From contig OX235273.1 in NCBI GenBank assembly GCA_944472155.2, forward strand, positions 9,149,204-9,213,203: a stretch of 64,000 nucleotides of DNA. Direction: 5' to 3'. Positions within the stretch are counted from its first letter, which is position 1; each line of letters starts with the position of its first letter. Below the pieces are notes generated by a model. That model saw only the letters and a program-made list of their open reading frames with translations, was not told the origin of the DNA and did no database searches. Of the stretch, positions 9,955 through 21,689 are shown in pieces. This DNA is from Trichobilharzia szidati. Taxonomy: Eukaryota; Platyhelminthes; Trematoda; Strigeidida; Schistosomatidae. Both the position numbers and the translations under genes were made by a program.

Positions 9955-11400
9955 AAATAATTGGGTACTCAGGGAGAAGTAGACATATGTAAACATTATA
10001 TTTGTGAAATTTCAGTGAAATTGAAATGAATCATTCTGAAACGGGCATCTCTTGTCTTTAAAAACCTTGTCCAATCATGTGAGTCATGAAACAGGCATGA
10101 ACTGTGATCAAAATCTAACCTTGGGTATTCGGACAAATACTTGCCAGCGATGATATTGACTGGTGCCAGTCGCGCTATATCGTGAAAGGGCAGAGGCTGG
10201 AATTCATGGGGACTGGCCACTGGATGGGGTCCTAGTGGCTGAATGGTCTACGAGCTCGCCTTGTAATAGGTAGGTCCTGGCTTCGAGTCCTGGTGGGGTT
10301 CGTGGGTGCGTCCTGATGAAAAGTCCCAAATTAGGCTGACGAAACAGCTGTCTCACAGTACTTCCTAGTGGTTTTCCAATGGTTCTCTAACTGATGTCAA
10401 CTCATGATGAAATCCTCCAACCAATCAAACAAAATCCATACAAAACCAATACTTAAAAATATTACTTTAGTTTTGTTAAACACTGTAAATAGTGAGTACT
10501 TTTGCATCAGAATTTTAATGGTTACTTTTGACTAAAGTTCATTTTTGTAGATAACTGAATGTGGAAAAATATGTTTATATGCGGTATACAATGGTGTGTG
10601 TGTATGCGGTGACAATTGTAAATCATTTGTTAGCCTCTCAACCATAATAAGATGCAGACAATCGGGAATTTACATCAAGTATGATTGATTAGTGATACAT
10701 ACCCAATTTTATTTATTAATCAGGACTCTCCATGCATCAGCCAACACATATCACACATTCACGCCTGTTCAAAATTTTGGGATTCACCCATATATGTTGG
10801 GCTTCTGCAGTCAGTCTTTCTTTATACGAACCAAAACCTTTGTGTAGAACCTCAGTCCTCTGAAAGTCGATCTTGTGTCCCGTTTCTGTCAAGTGTAGTG
10901 CAATCGCCGATCTGTTTTCTAGCTTCTTCAAGTCTACAGAGGTCTTTGGAACCACCTTTAGACATTGTTTATGCTCATTCACTCTTACATTTACCTGTCT
11001 GGAAGTTTCTCATACATATACGGCGTCACAATCCCTACAAATGATCTGGTACACACAATTCTGTTGGTTGTCTTCTTCTATTTTATTATCGTTAACCTTC
11101 ACCAGTGATGAGCGTGAGGTTTTTGTTGCACGGAAATACACTCTTTTGTCATGATTGTCAAGGATTCGCTTTATCTCACCTGATGTTTCTTTGAGGTTTC
11201 ATGACTCAAATGATTTGACAAAGTTTTTAAAACCGAAGGATGTCCTTTTTATCTATAAGCCTTTGTTATTTTAATTTCAATTAATTTCCCTGAAGAAGTT
11301 CGGACCAGTTGACCGAATTTAGAGAATGTTGGAATTACTTATTTCATTTTCGTTGAGAATTTAGAAATATAACTTTTATGTGTATTACTTTTTGACTGTT
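9955..11400 (-). mobile_element. Penelope-like element, family A, with inverted terminal regions
   Basis: A decayed PLE on the minus strand. The left terminal region (about 9985-10095) is inverted relative to the right one (about 11195-11400), which contains CCCTGAAGAAGTTCGGACC. Between them is a GIY-YIG coding remnant (10737-11190): CVYQIICRDCDAVYV, then an in-frame stop, then SRQVNVRVNEHKQCL, LENRSAIALHLTETGHKIDF and NRRE. PLEs encode an RT plus a C-terminal GIY-YIG endonuclease; here the RT is absent. An S1 SINE is inserted at 10100-10455. The element at 59995-60800 belongs to the same family. Confidence 0.75.
10100..10455 (+). repeat. S1 SINE inserted in PLE
   Basis: Plus-strand copy inside the PLE: 5' body, A box TGGCTGAATGG, B box GGCTTCGAGTCC, hammerhead-like segment (10305-10365) and tail ending AACCAATACTTAAAAAT. 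Confidence 0.7.
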
Positions 11401-11485
11401 TTCAATCGGTTTTCGCTAAATTACGTGAATGCGTGGTCAAGATTGAATCATATCAAATCCCTTATGAACCAACTCTTGAAAGCAA
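11400..11485 (+). repeat. S1 SINE tail fragment
   Basis: Only the 3' tail is left (TTTTCAATCGG ... CCAACTCTTGAAAG). Confidence 0.45.
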
Positions 11486-11599
11486 AACGAATTAGCTGCT
11501 TAAATACAGTTTAGAGATATTTAAATTCTAATATAACAAGTTCACATGTTCCACATTACTGGATACAATTTCTGTTAATAATTAACTTCAGCTAGAGAG

Positions 11600-11900
11600 T
11601 TATTGTAAACCTCCACGAAGTACTGGACAGCTGTTTCATCTTAGTTTGGGAATCTTCATCCGTACACACCTATCACCCCACCGCTAGTGACTGAACCCGG
11701 GATACAAGGTGAACTTGTATACCATTCAGCCAGTTTATACGGAAACTAATGACCAGTCCATGAATCTTAAGTTCTGCCAACTCGTGATATGTAGTACAAC
11801 TGCTGGAAATGTCATCGGTGCCGAGTATTTGTCCCTACGCCCAACTTGATAGACCTGGCTGGTCTGGTCACAACTTCTCACTAGAACTGAATTGAGTCGC
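11600..11900 (-). repeat. S1 SINE
   Basis: Minus-strand copy with hammerhead-like part (11617-11665), head (11670-11745) and body to CTCACTAGAACT. A short CCACC duplication disturbs the head. Confidence 0.65.
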
Positions 11901-12214
11901 TGGCTTGCAGCGACCTGGCTGATTATCTGTCAGAGATATAATAAAATGAGACCAATGAACATTTGATCAGAAGTTAGAAGGAAAGAGTCAAAAAAGGAAA
12001 AATGAGGCGGAGATTAGTTAGCCGATCATTCTCATTGATTTAATGATTGCCAAACTTTTGCGCTGATCCCATTTTCGGAATAATTTCATCATGAATTCAA
12101 TGACTGATGACTTTAATTAATTCTAATTCTGATATATCAGATTTCAAATTTCACATTCAGTAATCAAGCCTTCTCATTTCACGATGTATATTGTGACAAT
12201 GATGGATATGTATA
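11901..12214. other. no feature recognised
   Basis: AT-rich sequence without repeat or coding similarity. Confidence 0.35.
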
Positions 12215-12365
12215 CAGTGGACATTCAGACATGAAGTTGATGGGTCTTACATTAGGACGAAACTATTCTCCCTTACTCCGTCACTGGATTTCCAGTGTTT
12301 CTCTCACTCTCCCTGATGTCAGCTTGTAATCAAACCTGTAGGGAAATCGCATTTCATGCAGGAAA
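12215..12365 (+). repeat. S1 SINE, strongly diverged
   Basis: The segments ATTAGGACGAAAC, GGATTTCCAGTG and CTGATGTCAGCTTGTAATCA align with the ribozyme and tail of S1. This explains a chance open frame across 12141-12330. Confidence 0.5.
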
Positions 12366-12529
12366 TTTTGAAAATGTTAGCTTAGGTAAAAGTTAGTGTG
12401 ATGAATGCGTGTCTATGACCTTTTCATTAATACGGTACTTCAGCACTTTCGTGCATGCACTGTACACTGACTGGTAACCTTTTTTTATCACCAGACTTAA
12501 GGCAAGTATGATTTGAAAAAGCGAACCAC

Positions 12530-14335
12530 TGTGATGTCATGATTTCTTTATGATTACGTCATCTGTTTCTATTTATTTTGTATTGTTAGTGTTGTATAGG
12601 GTAATTGGTTAATGGTTATTCTAATTACGTATTGAATGATATCCGTTTGTTGTGAGCATGTAATGTCTTCATTAAAATAAGTAAAAGAAGAGTGATGTGC
12701 AATTATTACAGTGTAAGTTGTTTGGAGTTAGTTAGTGAGAAGTCCAATATACTACTGTGGCATGTGCTACTGACATGATTTATCAGTAGTATATGAAGAG
12801 ACGTTCATCAGCACAAGAGCATCAAAAAGCTGAGAGATAGATTTAACCCCAAAGAGAGCAAGTTAACCGATACTGAGGCAAGATATGAGAGACACGAATA
12901 GAAGACAAAGAAACACATTACGAAGCGTAGAAATAGCACTACACGGAAGGTCTCTGCAAATGAAGATTTTCATATAAGATGTGCATAATTTCCCTTTATA
13001 TGTGTATATCGGATTCCCAATAAACATTCAGTTATAAAGTCACCTGTCTTCTACCATCACATTTGGTATCTCTGCCTCCAGACACCGAGGATTCTATGGT
13101 CAGCTGCTTCTGAAGAATGAGAAGCAAGGAGCTTCTTGCAGGACTTCGGTGCTGTCGCCAAGTTGGTGGGCTCCAAGGTGTCAACTGTGAAGGTCAGGCA
13201 AAGGCGGTGTACGACAGTGTGCAGTGGTCGGGGGATAAAGAGGCCTGGAAGGTATTGGTTGAATGGCTGATGGTGCAGTCTGACAGGCAGCTGCCAATGA
13301 GGCAGTTCCATATCGCAAAACTGAGACCTGATGGAGACCCATCGTGCACTCCCAACATTGGATGGAGAGTTAGAGTCGCAGATATTGACTTCCCAATTCG
13401 TCAACAGCGTTCCAGATCACATTTTTCAGCAACCACAGCTTGTCAATTCTACATGGCCCATGGACTGTTATGAGGTGACTAGACAGCTGTTGAACACCAC
13501 GGTAGACTCAATAGAGCCACAAAAACGAACCAGTGGGAATAAGAAACCACGGATTTGTAGCAAGAAATAGCGGCGCTAATAATAAGCGTCAGAAGAGGCA
13601 AGTGTTTTTGATCCGACAGTCTCACTTGCAAATGCAAATCTATGTCATAATATCAGACCGTGTTCATTGGCAGTCCAAAGTGTAAAGGGTCATGTGTTAA
13701 AATTCAGAGGCATGTCTAACTGCAACGTCCGCACTGGGAGTCGCAAAGTAACGTTTCCGTTCATATTTGTGCCCCATTTACGGTGAACAATCCTGGAGGC
13801 TGATTATCTGCACGAAGTGTGGTAATTAACACGAAGGAAAGGGCTGTAATTACAAAGCACAGATCTATCAGCATGCATAAAAACAGTGAGATAGCAGGGA
13901 TGGAGACGTTGAAAAAGCAGAATATAACCATGTTAGTTAGGAAATTTAACCACCTATTCATCGGAAATGGAGACCCGTACTTTTATTGTGACAAAGTGAG
14001 GCACGAAATCCCTGTGACGAGTCAGGAAGTGGTGACATTAACGACGCGAAGAGTCCCATGCCATTTGGAAGAGGACACTGAACAACAGGTAAGTGAGATT
14101 TTAAAGAATGATACTGTTGAAGAGGTGAACAGACATTTTAGTGAAAAAAGCCAATAGAGAGTATAAATTTGCGTTGACTTCCAACAGCTCAACAGCCTAA
14201 GAGAACTGAGAAAATCTCCTGTGATCACTGTAGTAGAAGCCCTCCATCACCTAGGAAGTACCAGTCTGCTTACACTTCTAGACCTCCGGTCAAGATACTG
14301 GCAAATGCCGATGGACGTCTCTTTATAAACTACTG
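12530..14335 (+). mobile_element. Ty3/gypsy LTR retrotransposon, decayed
   Basis: Recognised from Pol. A protease-like stretch near 13610-13830 (SLANANLC, GSRKVTFPFIFV, then an ILEADYL-like end of the domain) is followed by the start of an RT: a linker with RRVPCHLEEDTEQQVSEILK (13918-14157), a stop, then CVDFQQLNSLRE and TLLDLRSRYWQMPMD. The second RT half, RNase H and integrase are missing. The 5' part may be an LTR (about 12532-13060, with AATAAA at 13019) followed by a gag remnant, but the LTR ends and primer site are not proven because no second LTR is present. Confidence 0.65.
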
Positions 14336-14419
14336 ATAAATCTTATCAGTAGCACTCGCTACACTACCACAGATCATAATTTCCACCTAAGATTCGAATA
14401 TGTATCTCTGACGTTTTGA

Positions 14420-15065
14420 ATATATAAAGGACAGAAGTGATGAAGATTTCCAACCAACAAAAACAACAAGTATCAACTGATATCAACGCAAGGAATTCAA
14501 ACGAAGTTACCACTTTCACTTTTCTAGGCAAAATAGTTTCAACCACAAGTGATGGCGTGGATGAAGCTATCAAAGCAAACCAGAATCGGAAAGGCAAGAC
14601 ACACCATCGTTAATCTGGAATCAGTATGTGGGAACCTATTGCACTAAACACAAGGAACAAGGCTCGGTTCTTCAGAGACTCACCATGTCAAGAAAAGCAT
14701 TTCCAACAATCCTCAAACTTTTACCAGCAACTGCCTTAGGTCCATAATGAAGATCAGGTGGCCAGTTAGAATGATAAGCAATGAGGAATGCTATCAAACA
14801 ATCAACGAGCCAACAACCTATCAGCCAACAAATAAACAAAATGAAATGGAGATAAATTTGGTATACATGCTTCGGAAGCCATTGAGTGACATCACTCTGC
14901 AGGTATAGCCTCGAGTGGGACCCGAATGAGAAACGATGAGTTAATTGTTGAACAGTAAGTGACCAAGAGGAGATCGAGTGAGGAGAAAGTGAGAGCTTAT
15001 CATCATCAATCGTGAAGCCAAGCAGAGACGACTGCAGAAAACAGGATGAAATCACGATCCACTCT
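14420..15065 (+). mobile_element. RTE/SR2-like LINE 3' fragment
   Basis: Plus-strand fragment from TEVMKISNQQ and a Gln-rich part through FTFLGKIVSTT and IKNK-type blocks to the terminal region near 15060. It has frameshifts and internal losses and follows the gypsy remnant directly. Confidence 0.7.
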
Positions 15066-15689
15066 GGAATCACCATATTCCACTCGAAACCTTGGCATAT
15101 AAAAATGATAATCACTGAAGGTTCTTCATAAAACTGGTTCACTGAATAATAAGTTGCTTGATGCTCCAATAAATATGGCCGTCTTGAATGTGTCCTGGTT
15201 CCATTTGTTATTCTACGTTACAATACTCTGGTTTATCACACCATCTGAGGTCAGTTAAATTGATTAAACTAGTTGGTCAAGGTTAATTAGATTATCGGAA
15301 AGTGGGAATTTAGCTTGGCGTAGAATGACTGACCTTGTTAAGTTAAATAATGGAGAAGAAATCTCAGCTGTTGTAATGCCCTCACTTGAATGTATTCACA
15401 CAATATAGTGGGTGGAATAGGGAAAAAGCATTAGAAAATAGTATAGTTAAGTGTATAGAAAGAGATAGAGAGAGAGGTTAATAACCGAATCTTTTTTAAT
15501 CGAATCAAACACCTGCCATTGAAATTATTCAACATGTATTCCGGATATATAGAAATTTGCAGTAAAGATCAGGTGGTAGTAGAACTTTGTAAAGCAAGTT
15601 ATCAAGTTGTTCAAATATGAGCAAAACATTGTGTTCGGAACATCATCCAGTAATTTATACACTGTATCACTGATTGCTACGGAAACTCC
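15066..15689. other. no supported gene; one short hydrophobic frame
   Basis: Mostly unique AT-rich sequence with a GA-rich run (AGAAAGAGATAGAGAGAGAG) at 15457-15476. A 27-codon frame at 15175-15258 begins MAVLNVSWFHLLFYV and looks like a signal peptide, with a GTCAGT donor-like site at its end. It is discussed as a weak finding. Confidence 0.35.
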
Positions 15690-16230
15690 AATGCTCTAGA
15701 AAAATACAAAAAACAGTAAAAACAAACTTATTCTTCGTTGAAATCGGAGAGGCGAAATGATACAGCTCGCTGGTTGGTGAAAACCTTCGGGAAGCTAGTC
15801 AGCCAGCCAGCCAATGTGTCTTCTCTCGTTGAAAGCAGGAATAAGAATGGAGGCGTAGAATGTACGTAGAGTGTACGAAGCTGCCTAGGTAGCCAAAGAA
15901 ATGCAAAGACATGGCATAGAAGTGCTGGGTATCTGCGAGAGCAAATGGAATGGATGCGGATTATCAAAGTTGTTAACTGTGAAGTCAGTAATCTACTCCG
16001 GTCTGGTCTCCCAGACGACAACCACAAGCACACTGAGGCAGCAGTCAGTGGCTATCATGATGTCACAAGTGGCAGCCAAAGCCCTAATGCAGTGGGGACC
16101 GGTTTCATACAGAACTATGACAGCAAGAGTCAACTCAAAAGGAAGGAAGGTAGGTTACAATTATCCATTACTACGCACCTACAAACGACGTGGAACAGGA
16201 GAGGAAGGAAAATGGACAACAATGTGAGGA
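15690..16230 (+). mobile_element. RTE/SR2-like LINE 5' fragment (APE endonuclease N-terminus)
   Basis: This copy retains the 5' end: a leader like those at 18545 and 50200, then EMQRHGIEVLGICESKWNGC, which is the start of the apurinic endonuclease-like domain (LGICE is the first catalytic block). It continues through SVIYSGL to AIMMSQVAAKALMQWGPVSY and YNYPLLRTY before decaying. The frame is broken near 16000. Its RT part is gone, the converse of the other RTE pieces. Confidence 0.8.
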
Positions 16231-16350
16231 CGTTAACCAAACTGGAACAAAACAGCTGTCTAGTACTCTCTCCCTTTCTCTTTGGTTTTCCAACATATTG
16301 CTCTAATTGAAGTCATTTTACCATCAAACTTGAAATCCATCAAATCCCTG
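16231..16350 (+). repeat. S1 SINE tail
   Basis: Degenerate ribozyme 3' half (GGAACAAAACAGCTGTCTAG) and tail, plus strand, joined to the RTE 5' fragment. Confidence 0.45.
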
Positions 16351-16499
16351 CAAAGTGACACATAAAACTTAATCAGATCCTCACTATTGACTGAAAACAT
16401 CATGAAGCTGACTGAAGTTTTTTTAGGAATTCGTGACCACATCACACCTGTGGCGTCCACCAGATTGGATTTGAGGACAAATATTCACTGATGAATTTG

Positions 16500-16775
16500 G
16501 ATAGTTGGAGGCAATCGGCTACAGGAAGCCTTGCCTGACCTAGGTTTCGAGCTAGTTGGCGCTCATCAGCAAGGTGTATCTGCAATCTTGAAGGAACTCA
16601 TATCCCTTCTGAGATTCGAACCCGCGTCACCCAGTGAGTTCTGCAGTCAGAGACGTTACCTCTGAGCTACTTAGAATGGTGGCCACATTGCAAACCTGAC
16701 TGACAGAATTCAGTCTGCACCAAAGAAAGGACTAGACACGTAGCACTAGTTACTGGTGTCCAATCAAAATTCACT
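16500..16775 (-). repeat. S3 SINE (tRNA-derived, hammerhead)
   Basis: Minus-strand copy: hammerhead at 16528-16575, B box region (GATTCGAACCC on plus) at 16613-16625, A box region near 16660-16672, then the ATTGCAAACCTGACTGACAG module and a 3' part ending TCCAATCAAAA. Confidence 0.75.
16528..16575 (-). ncRNA. hammerhead ribozyme in S3
   Basis: On the minus strand: stem I CCTTG/CAAGG, core CTGATGA, a weakened stem II around CCAACTA, GAAA, palindromic stem III CCTAGG and a GTC cleavage triplet, with AGG inserted before the 3' arm of stem I. Confidence 0.65.
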
Positions 16776-16799
16776 GATGATATTGACTGGCAATTGATT

Positions 16800-16801
<2 letters not shown>

Positions 16802-16836
<35 letters not shown>
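16802..16836. repeat. (TA)n microsatellite
   Basis: An uninterrupted run of about 16 TA units. Confidence 0.95.
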
Positions 16837-16838
<2 letters not shown>

Positions 16839-17296
16839 ATATAATTTCTGTTTAGCATACAAGTTAGCCTTAGAATTGGTTTCAGGACAGTTTTACAGCA
16901 TACTGTTATAATTCTGTCAATGAATTACAAATTCATTTGAACTTAAATGGATCACAGTTTGCTTATTAGATCGTATGATAATTATCATTCTAGTCTAGTG
17001 TGACACAAAGGAATAACCTTAATGATAGTAAAATCACTAATACTGCTGAAATACGTTTTAAAAGAATACAATAGCATACATGAAAATACAATAGACAGTA
17101 CGTACATATATCACCTAGTCAGAAAGCTCAGTGAACTGGTTGTTTGATAAAAGAATGACTGCCAACCACACACATAGTTCAGTTTCACTTAGTCATCGAT
17201 GTACTCGTAAATCTCGCCTTGTCTATAATAAGTGCACAAAAGTGAAAACTTTTCGAGTGAGGCTATCAACCTAAATTCGGCAAAAAATATTTTATA
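16837..17296. other. no feature recognised
   Basis: AT-rich unique sequence; no exon pattern found although the missing SAM1 exon was looked for here. Confidence 0.35.
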
Positions 17297-18430
17297 TTAT
17301 AATTGTTCCTTTGGGTTCCGAGTAGAACATAGGGCTTCAACAACACATCCCACTACATTCTATTTTTTGCTACCCTCTTCAGCTGGGTCCACGATTGCTC
17401 ACCTCCTCCTCCTCCTCCTCAGATGATCTCCTGCATATCACTCTCGGATGACCCACTCCTTTTTTATCATTTCGGTTCCACTCGATCGATGGTCTGCATT
17501 ATGCGCAATATCATTCGACGGTCTCTTCAACGTATTTTCGATCCATCTCCATTTTGAATTAGCCTGTTGGAAATGCTTGTCGCGACGCGAGTTCATTGCA
17601 AGTTTCTAACCCATATCGAAGAGCTGACAGACCACATCTGTGTTGTTCTGTATGCTGAGGCGAAATGCAGCAGATATCCCAACTGGTTTCAGGTTGATGA
17701 AGGCGTGTCTTGCCTTTTAGATTCTGGCTGGTTTTGACATCTTCATCTGTTCGGATTGTGTGTGATTAAAATCGTGCTTCCTAGATAAGTGAAGAAAGCG
17801 ACCTCCTTCAAGTTTCTCCCGTTGACAGTGATTGGTGCTAATCGTTGTCGGAGGTGCGTGGGGTTCTTCATCACCTCCATCTTTTCTCTTTGAACCTGTA
17901 GTCATATCTTCACTGCGTGTTCAGCCAGTTTGTTGGTTTTAGCTTGCAGTTCTTCGATTTTGTATGACAGAAAACATAGATCCAGATCTTCTAGAATCTT
18001 CTTGTCGGTTCAGCGTATTCGTCTCTTCTCCTTTCCCACAGTGTGCCAAATGATCCAGTCCAGCACAATTAAGAATATTATCGGTGGTGTTAGAAGGTCT
18101 TATCTCACTCCGGTCTTCACTCCATAGGCTTCCTTGAGTTTTTCCTTGTTAGTCGCTTTATATGTGGCATTGTCATATAGCTCTTGAATGAGATTAGTAA
18201 GGGTTTGGGGCACTCCATAGCATTGAAGCAGTTTCCAAATTACTTAACAGTCAACACTGCACTGTCGAAGGCCTTTTCAAAGTCGATGGAACTGAGGTAC
18301 ACACTTGACTGCTATTCTATGCTGTGTTCGATGAAGACGCGTAAAGTATCAATTTGATCAGCACATGACTTGCCTTTCCTGAATCTAACCTCGCCTAGTT
18401 TACCAGCTCGCTGGTTTTCTAACCAGTTCC
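17297..18430 (-). mobile_element. RTE/SR2-like LINE fragment (RT middle and C-terminus)
   Basis: A longer minus-strand RTE copy. From its 3' end it carries the terminal block, the RWP region, KTDKL/AEHA-type linker, the LEDLDL region near the catalytic box (17960-17990), IIRNI and VRQ-type box B (about 18050-18120) and further 5' RT blocks up to 18430. Many frameshifts. A (CTC)n run at 17401-17418 lies within it. Confidence 0.75.
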
Positions 18431-18544
18431 AAAACCGAAAAGAGAAGAATTGTTGGGAATGTGGCCAGAGATCCTACCCCTGAAAACCAACAAAACTGCC
18501 ACAGAAGCTTCATCTCACAGGAAAAATATTGAAAATACAAAAAA

Positions 18545-18615
18545 TATTTTTAAAAAACTCATTTTTCTCTGAAATTGGAGAGGTGGAATGACCCATAGGG
18601 TTGGTGGAAGCCTTT
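18545..18615 (+). mobile_element. RTE 5' leader fragment
   Basis: GAAATTGGAGAGGTGGAATGA and TGGTGGAAGCCTTTTGG match the leader of the RTE copy at 15735-15800, in plus orientation next to a minus-strand RTE body. Confidence 0.5.
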
Positions 18616-18954
18616 TGGAAAAAACACCATCGCAACTGAAAACTGAATAGCCGTATAGTCCTATTTTCTACTTGGGATTCATTCTACTGATGATTCTCTA
18701 CTGAATTACAGATTCAGATAAGGACGCTTTTGGAGACGCTGTATGTATGTGAGTGTGGATTTGGTGGTGTAGACTACTCGCATTTTGTAATGAAGCCTTC
18801 AAAGTAGTCATTTTCAATGAGAACGTCTTCTCAGAACTCTCATTCCCTTTTGCATGGTGTCGGGACTGCGATTCATTGAAGAATTTAATTAGAAGTTGGG
18901 AAAATTGCATTTTGATTAATATATTCTAAGTTTGCCCATGGATTCATGTAAGTT

Positions 18955-19215
18955 ATAGGACCACTGACAACCAGCATGTGGTACTGGACAACCGTTTTAT
19001 CCTAGTTTGGGACTCTTCATCAGCACGCACACACTGAGTTTTCAACCCAGGCTCCCCGGTTAAAAGACGAGTTCGTGGAATGCTGAGCCACAGAGACACG
19101 ATTCCTTGGCTCATGAATTCCAACTTCTACAATTTCGTGGGTTTTCAGTGGTTCTCTAACTGAGATCAATCCGTGATCGAACTTGAAACAGATCAGATCC
19201 CTCCAAACTAACTCT
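18955..19215. repeat. S1 SINE, rearranged
   Basis: A minus-strand hammerhead-like part plus head (18975-19135) is joined to a plus-strand tail (19140-19215). Confidence 0.55.
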
Positions 19216-19462
19216 TAAATTGCTTAGATTCATGGATAGTCATTTACTCTGGTAAGCATAAGATATGATGTGGGTGCTAGGTTCGAGTTTCAGCGTGAAT
19301 ATGATCAACTATTCACTGGTGGGATCCAGATATATTATACCTTGCTGACGATTCCCGTGTAGGACAAAATATGCATCCTAGATGATCTCATTGTTAGTCA
19401 TTATAAACGAAAATAGCCATTGTAAAGCTTCTAAAATCCGACTTTTATCTTTCCACAATTCA

Positions 19463-20600
19463 ATACTTATATTATTATTGTTCCCTTGGGTTCCTAGTGG
19501 AACATAGGGCGTCAACTGCACGTCTCCAATCGCTTCTGTCTTCTGCTGCATCCATGTTAGTTCATACTGTTTCAACTCCTCTTCACACGATCTCCTCCAT
19601 GTCACCCTTGCACTGACGTCCCACTCGCCGCTTCCCTTTCGGGTTCCACTCGAGCGTTGGCCTGACGCGCGATGTCACCCAGTGGCCTCCTCAGTCAGCG
19701 AGTGTCCAATCCATCTCCACTTTCTTCTGCATATTTGTTGAGCGATTGGTTCTTGTTTTGTTTGTTCCCATAGCTTCTTGTTGGTTCTTGTTCTTTCCGG
19801 CCATCTGATCTTCAGTATAGAGCGAAGACAGGTGTTGATAAAGGTCTGCAACAGGCTGTTGGAAATATTCTTTGTGACCCACAAAGTTTCTGATCCGTAT
19901 AGAAGAACTGACTGACTTGACGTTTGTATTGAAAATCCGAAACATTTTGTTGTTGATGCTGAGTGACGAAGATTTCCAGATTGGTTTCAGGTTCATGAAT
20001 GTGTTTCTCGCCTTCCCGATTGTCGTCTCGATTTGACATCCTCGTTCGTTCCATGTGCCTGTAGTTGAGACAATGCTCCCTAGATAAGTGAAGTGAATGA
20101 AGTAACCTCGTTCAAATCCCTCCCGTTGATGGTGATTAACCCTTGGTTTTGCTGTTGTTGTTGTTGTTGGTTGGTTATTTTCATAACCTCCGTCTTGTCT
20201 ATGTTCACCTGGAGTCCTGTCTTCTCTGGCTGCTTCTTTGACCAGTTTGTCGGTTTTCGCTTGTAAGTCTTCGATTTTGTGTGCCATCAAACATAAATCA
20301 TCCACGCGCGAAATCCAGGTCTTCTAGGTTGTTCACATCGGTCCAGGATATCCCTGTCTTCTCGTTTCCCACTGTCTGACGCATAATCCAGTCCACCACA
20401 ATTAGGAATATCATTGGTGATAATAAGCACCCTTGTCTCACTCCTGTGTTTACTCCAAGAGTCTCGCTGAGTTTTCCGTTATGGATCACTTGACATGTGC
20501 CATTGTCGTACGGCTGTTGAATAAGGTTGATGAATATTTGGGGTACGCCGTAGCACTCGAGTAGTTTCCAATACTTACTGACACTTATTGTTGCCATTTT
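19463..20600 (-). mobile_element. RTE/SR2-like LINE fragment, recent subfamily
   Basis: Minus-strand copy from the 3' tail (19463) back into the RT palm. Box B reads GVRQGCLLSPMIFLIV with VDWIMRQT. The catalytic box C is broken: a 5-bp insertion near 20306-20312 splits LDFA from DDLCLMAH. Downstream blocks (KIEDLQAKTDKLVKEAA, FTYLGSIVSTTGTWNE) follow with another frameshift in the Gln-rich part. The roughly 500 bp at 19760-20280 are virtually identical to 27560-28040, so this subfamily was active recently. It ends 54 bp upstream of the first liprin-beta exon. Confidence 0.88.
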
Positions 20601-20654
20601 TACTATTAGTAATATTACTACTATTTCGTCTTTTTGTTTTCTGTCTACTTTCAG

Positions 20655-20790
20655 TTGATGGGTATTCGTAATCCGCTACATTTGAAAAAGTTATCAATAC
20701 ATATTCAACGTTGTATGAAAGATTCTAGCCTTAACAATCATGCTTCTTTGTACAGAAATATAGAAGCACCTGAGAATTTTGATATGACAG
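20655..20790 (+). CDS. PPFIBP1: liprin-beta exon: C-terminal half of SAM1
   Basis: This is the first recognisable exon of a liprin-beta scaffold gene. It follows a TTTCAG acceptor and ends before GTAGTG, leaving one base of a split codon (phase 1). It encodes 45 residues starting LMGIRNPLHLKKL, which matches the end of the first SAM domain in liprin-beta (family pattern ELGIKHPLHRKKL), then a hydrophilic linker. Liprin-betas bind liprin-alpha through their C-terminal SAM domains and act as cortical or synaptic scaffolds; the role in flukes is inferred. The split codon completes to Gly with the exon at 26592 and runs straight into the SAM2 tryptophan. The first half of SAM1 should lie upstream. 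I searched about 20 kb by eye and did not find it. Confidence 0.85.
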
Positions 20791-20839
20791 GTAGTGATAC
20801 ATACTAAATTGATTGTGTATAATTATTTATTATTACTTT

Positions 20840-21400
20840 TATTAATATTCCCTTGGGTTCCGAGTAGAATGTAGGGTGTCAGCAGCACACCTTCACTCGA
20901 TCCTGTCCCCTGAAGTCCTCTTTAGCCGGCTGCATGATCGCTCATAAACTGTCATCTCGTCATCTCAAGATCACCCCAATGTCATCCCTTTAGCCACGTC
21001 CAACTCGTCGTTTTAGATTCACGCCCAACCTGAGAATGTTTCTGGCACGCGATATCACTCGACGACCTTCATAGTGTGTATGTTCAATACAATTCAATTT
21101 TGATTGGTCTGTTACCTGTCAGAGTTCCATGTCACTTATTCTTCCTGACCAACCAGCTAATCTCTAGTATCGAACAAGCTAAGGGAGCTGTTGATGAGGC
21201 TTCGAAACGTGTCAGAAATGCTTCTGTCAACATGTCAAATATCTGAAACATATAGAAGCACTAATTGATTTTACATTAGTGCTAAAAATCCTAATCTTTT
21301 CTTCATATTGATTGCAGTACTGATTTCCGTATTGATTTTAGACTGATGAATATCTTGATAAAGCAATAAGAAGACGTAATTTGTCTGAATCGTTTAGTGT
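20840..21400 (-). mobile_element. RTE-like LINE fragment, old
   Basis: Begins with the 3' tail and TCCCTTGGGTTCCGAGTAG and follows the RTE 3' block, but is much more diverged than the copy upstream. It lies just after the SAM1 exon. Confidence 0.6.
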
Positions 21401-21689
21401 GTATTTGTGCAACACTCATTTTGAACAATCTGATTGCACACACGACTTGTCATAGGAATCTTTATATATGAATTTAATAAAGCGTTAAAAGGTGAGAAAA
21501 TAGACAATTTAGGTCAAGTTAAAAGGACATATTCAGGGTCAAAATAACAGTTTGAGATCACTAAACCAAATAGCAGAGGTAATAGTACACCTACCCAGTC
21601 TGTCAACAAAACAAACTTTACCAAAGAAGGTTTAATGTGATGACGAATTGTTTTTGAACGCATAAAGGTGGCTTAAACTAGCTAGGGCT

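Noticed and set aside
12141..12330. Open frame of about 60 codons after a TATCAG acceptor-like site
   Set aside because: Its second half aligns with the ribozyme and tail of a diverged S1 SINE (ATTAGGACGAAAC, CTGATGTCAGCTTG), and the protein has no SAM1 pattern.
13057..13570. Overlapping open frames of 79-118 codons on both strands
   Set aside because: No recognisable domain; they lie in the gag-like part of the gypsy remnant, and neither strand gives a convincing protein.
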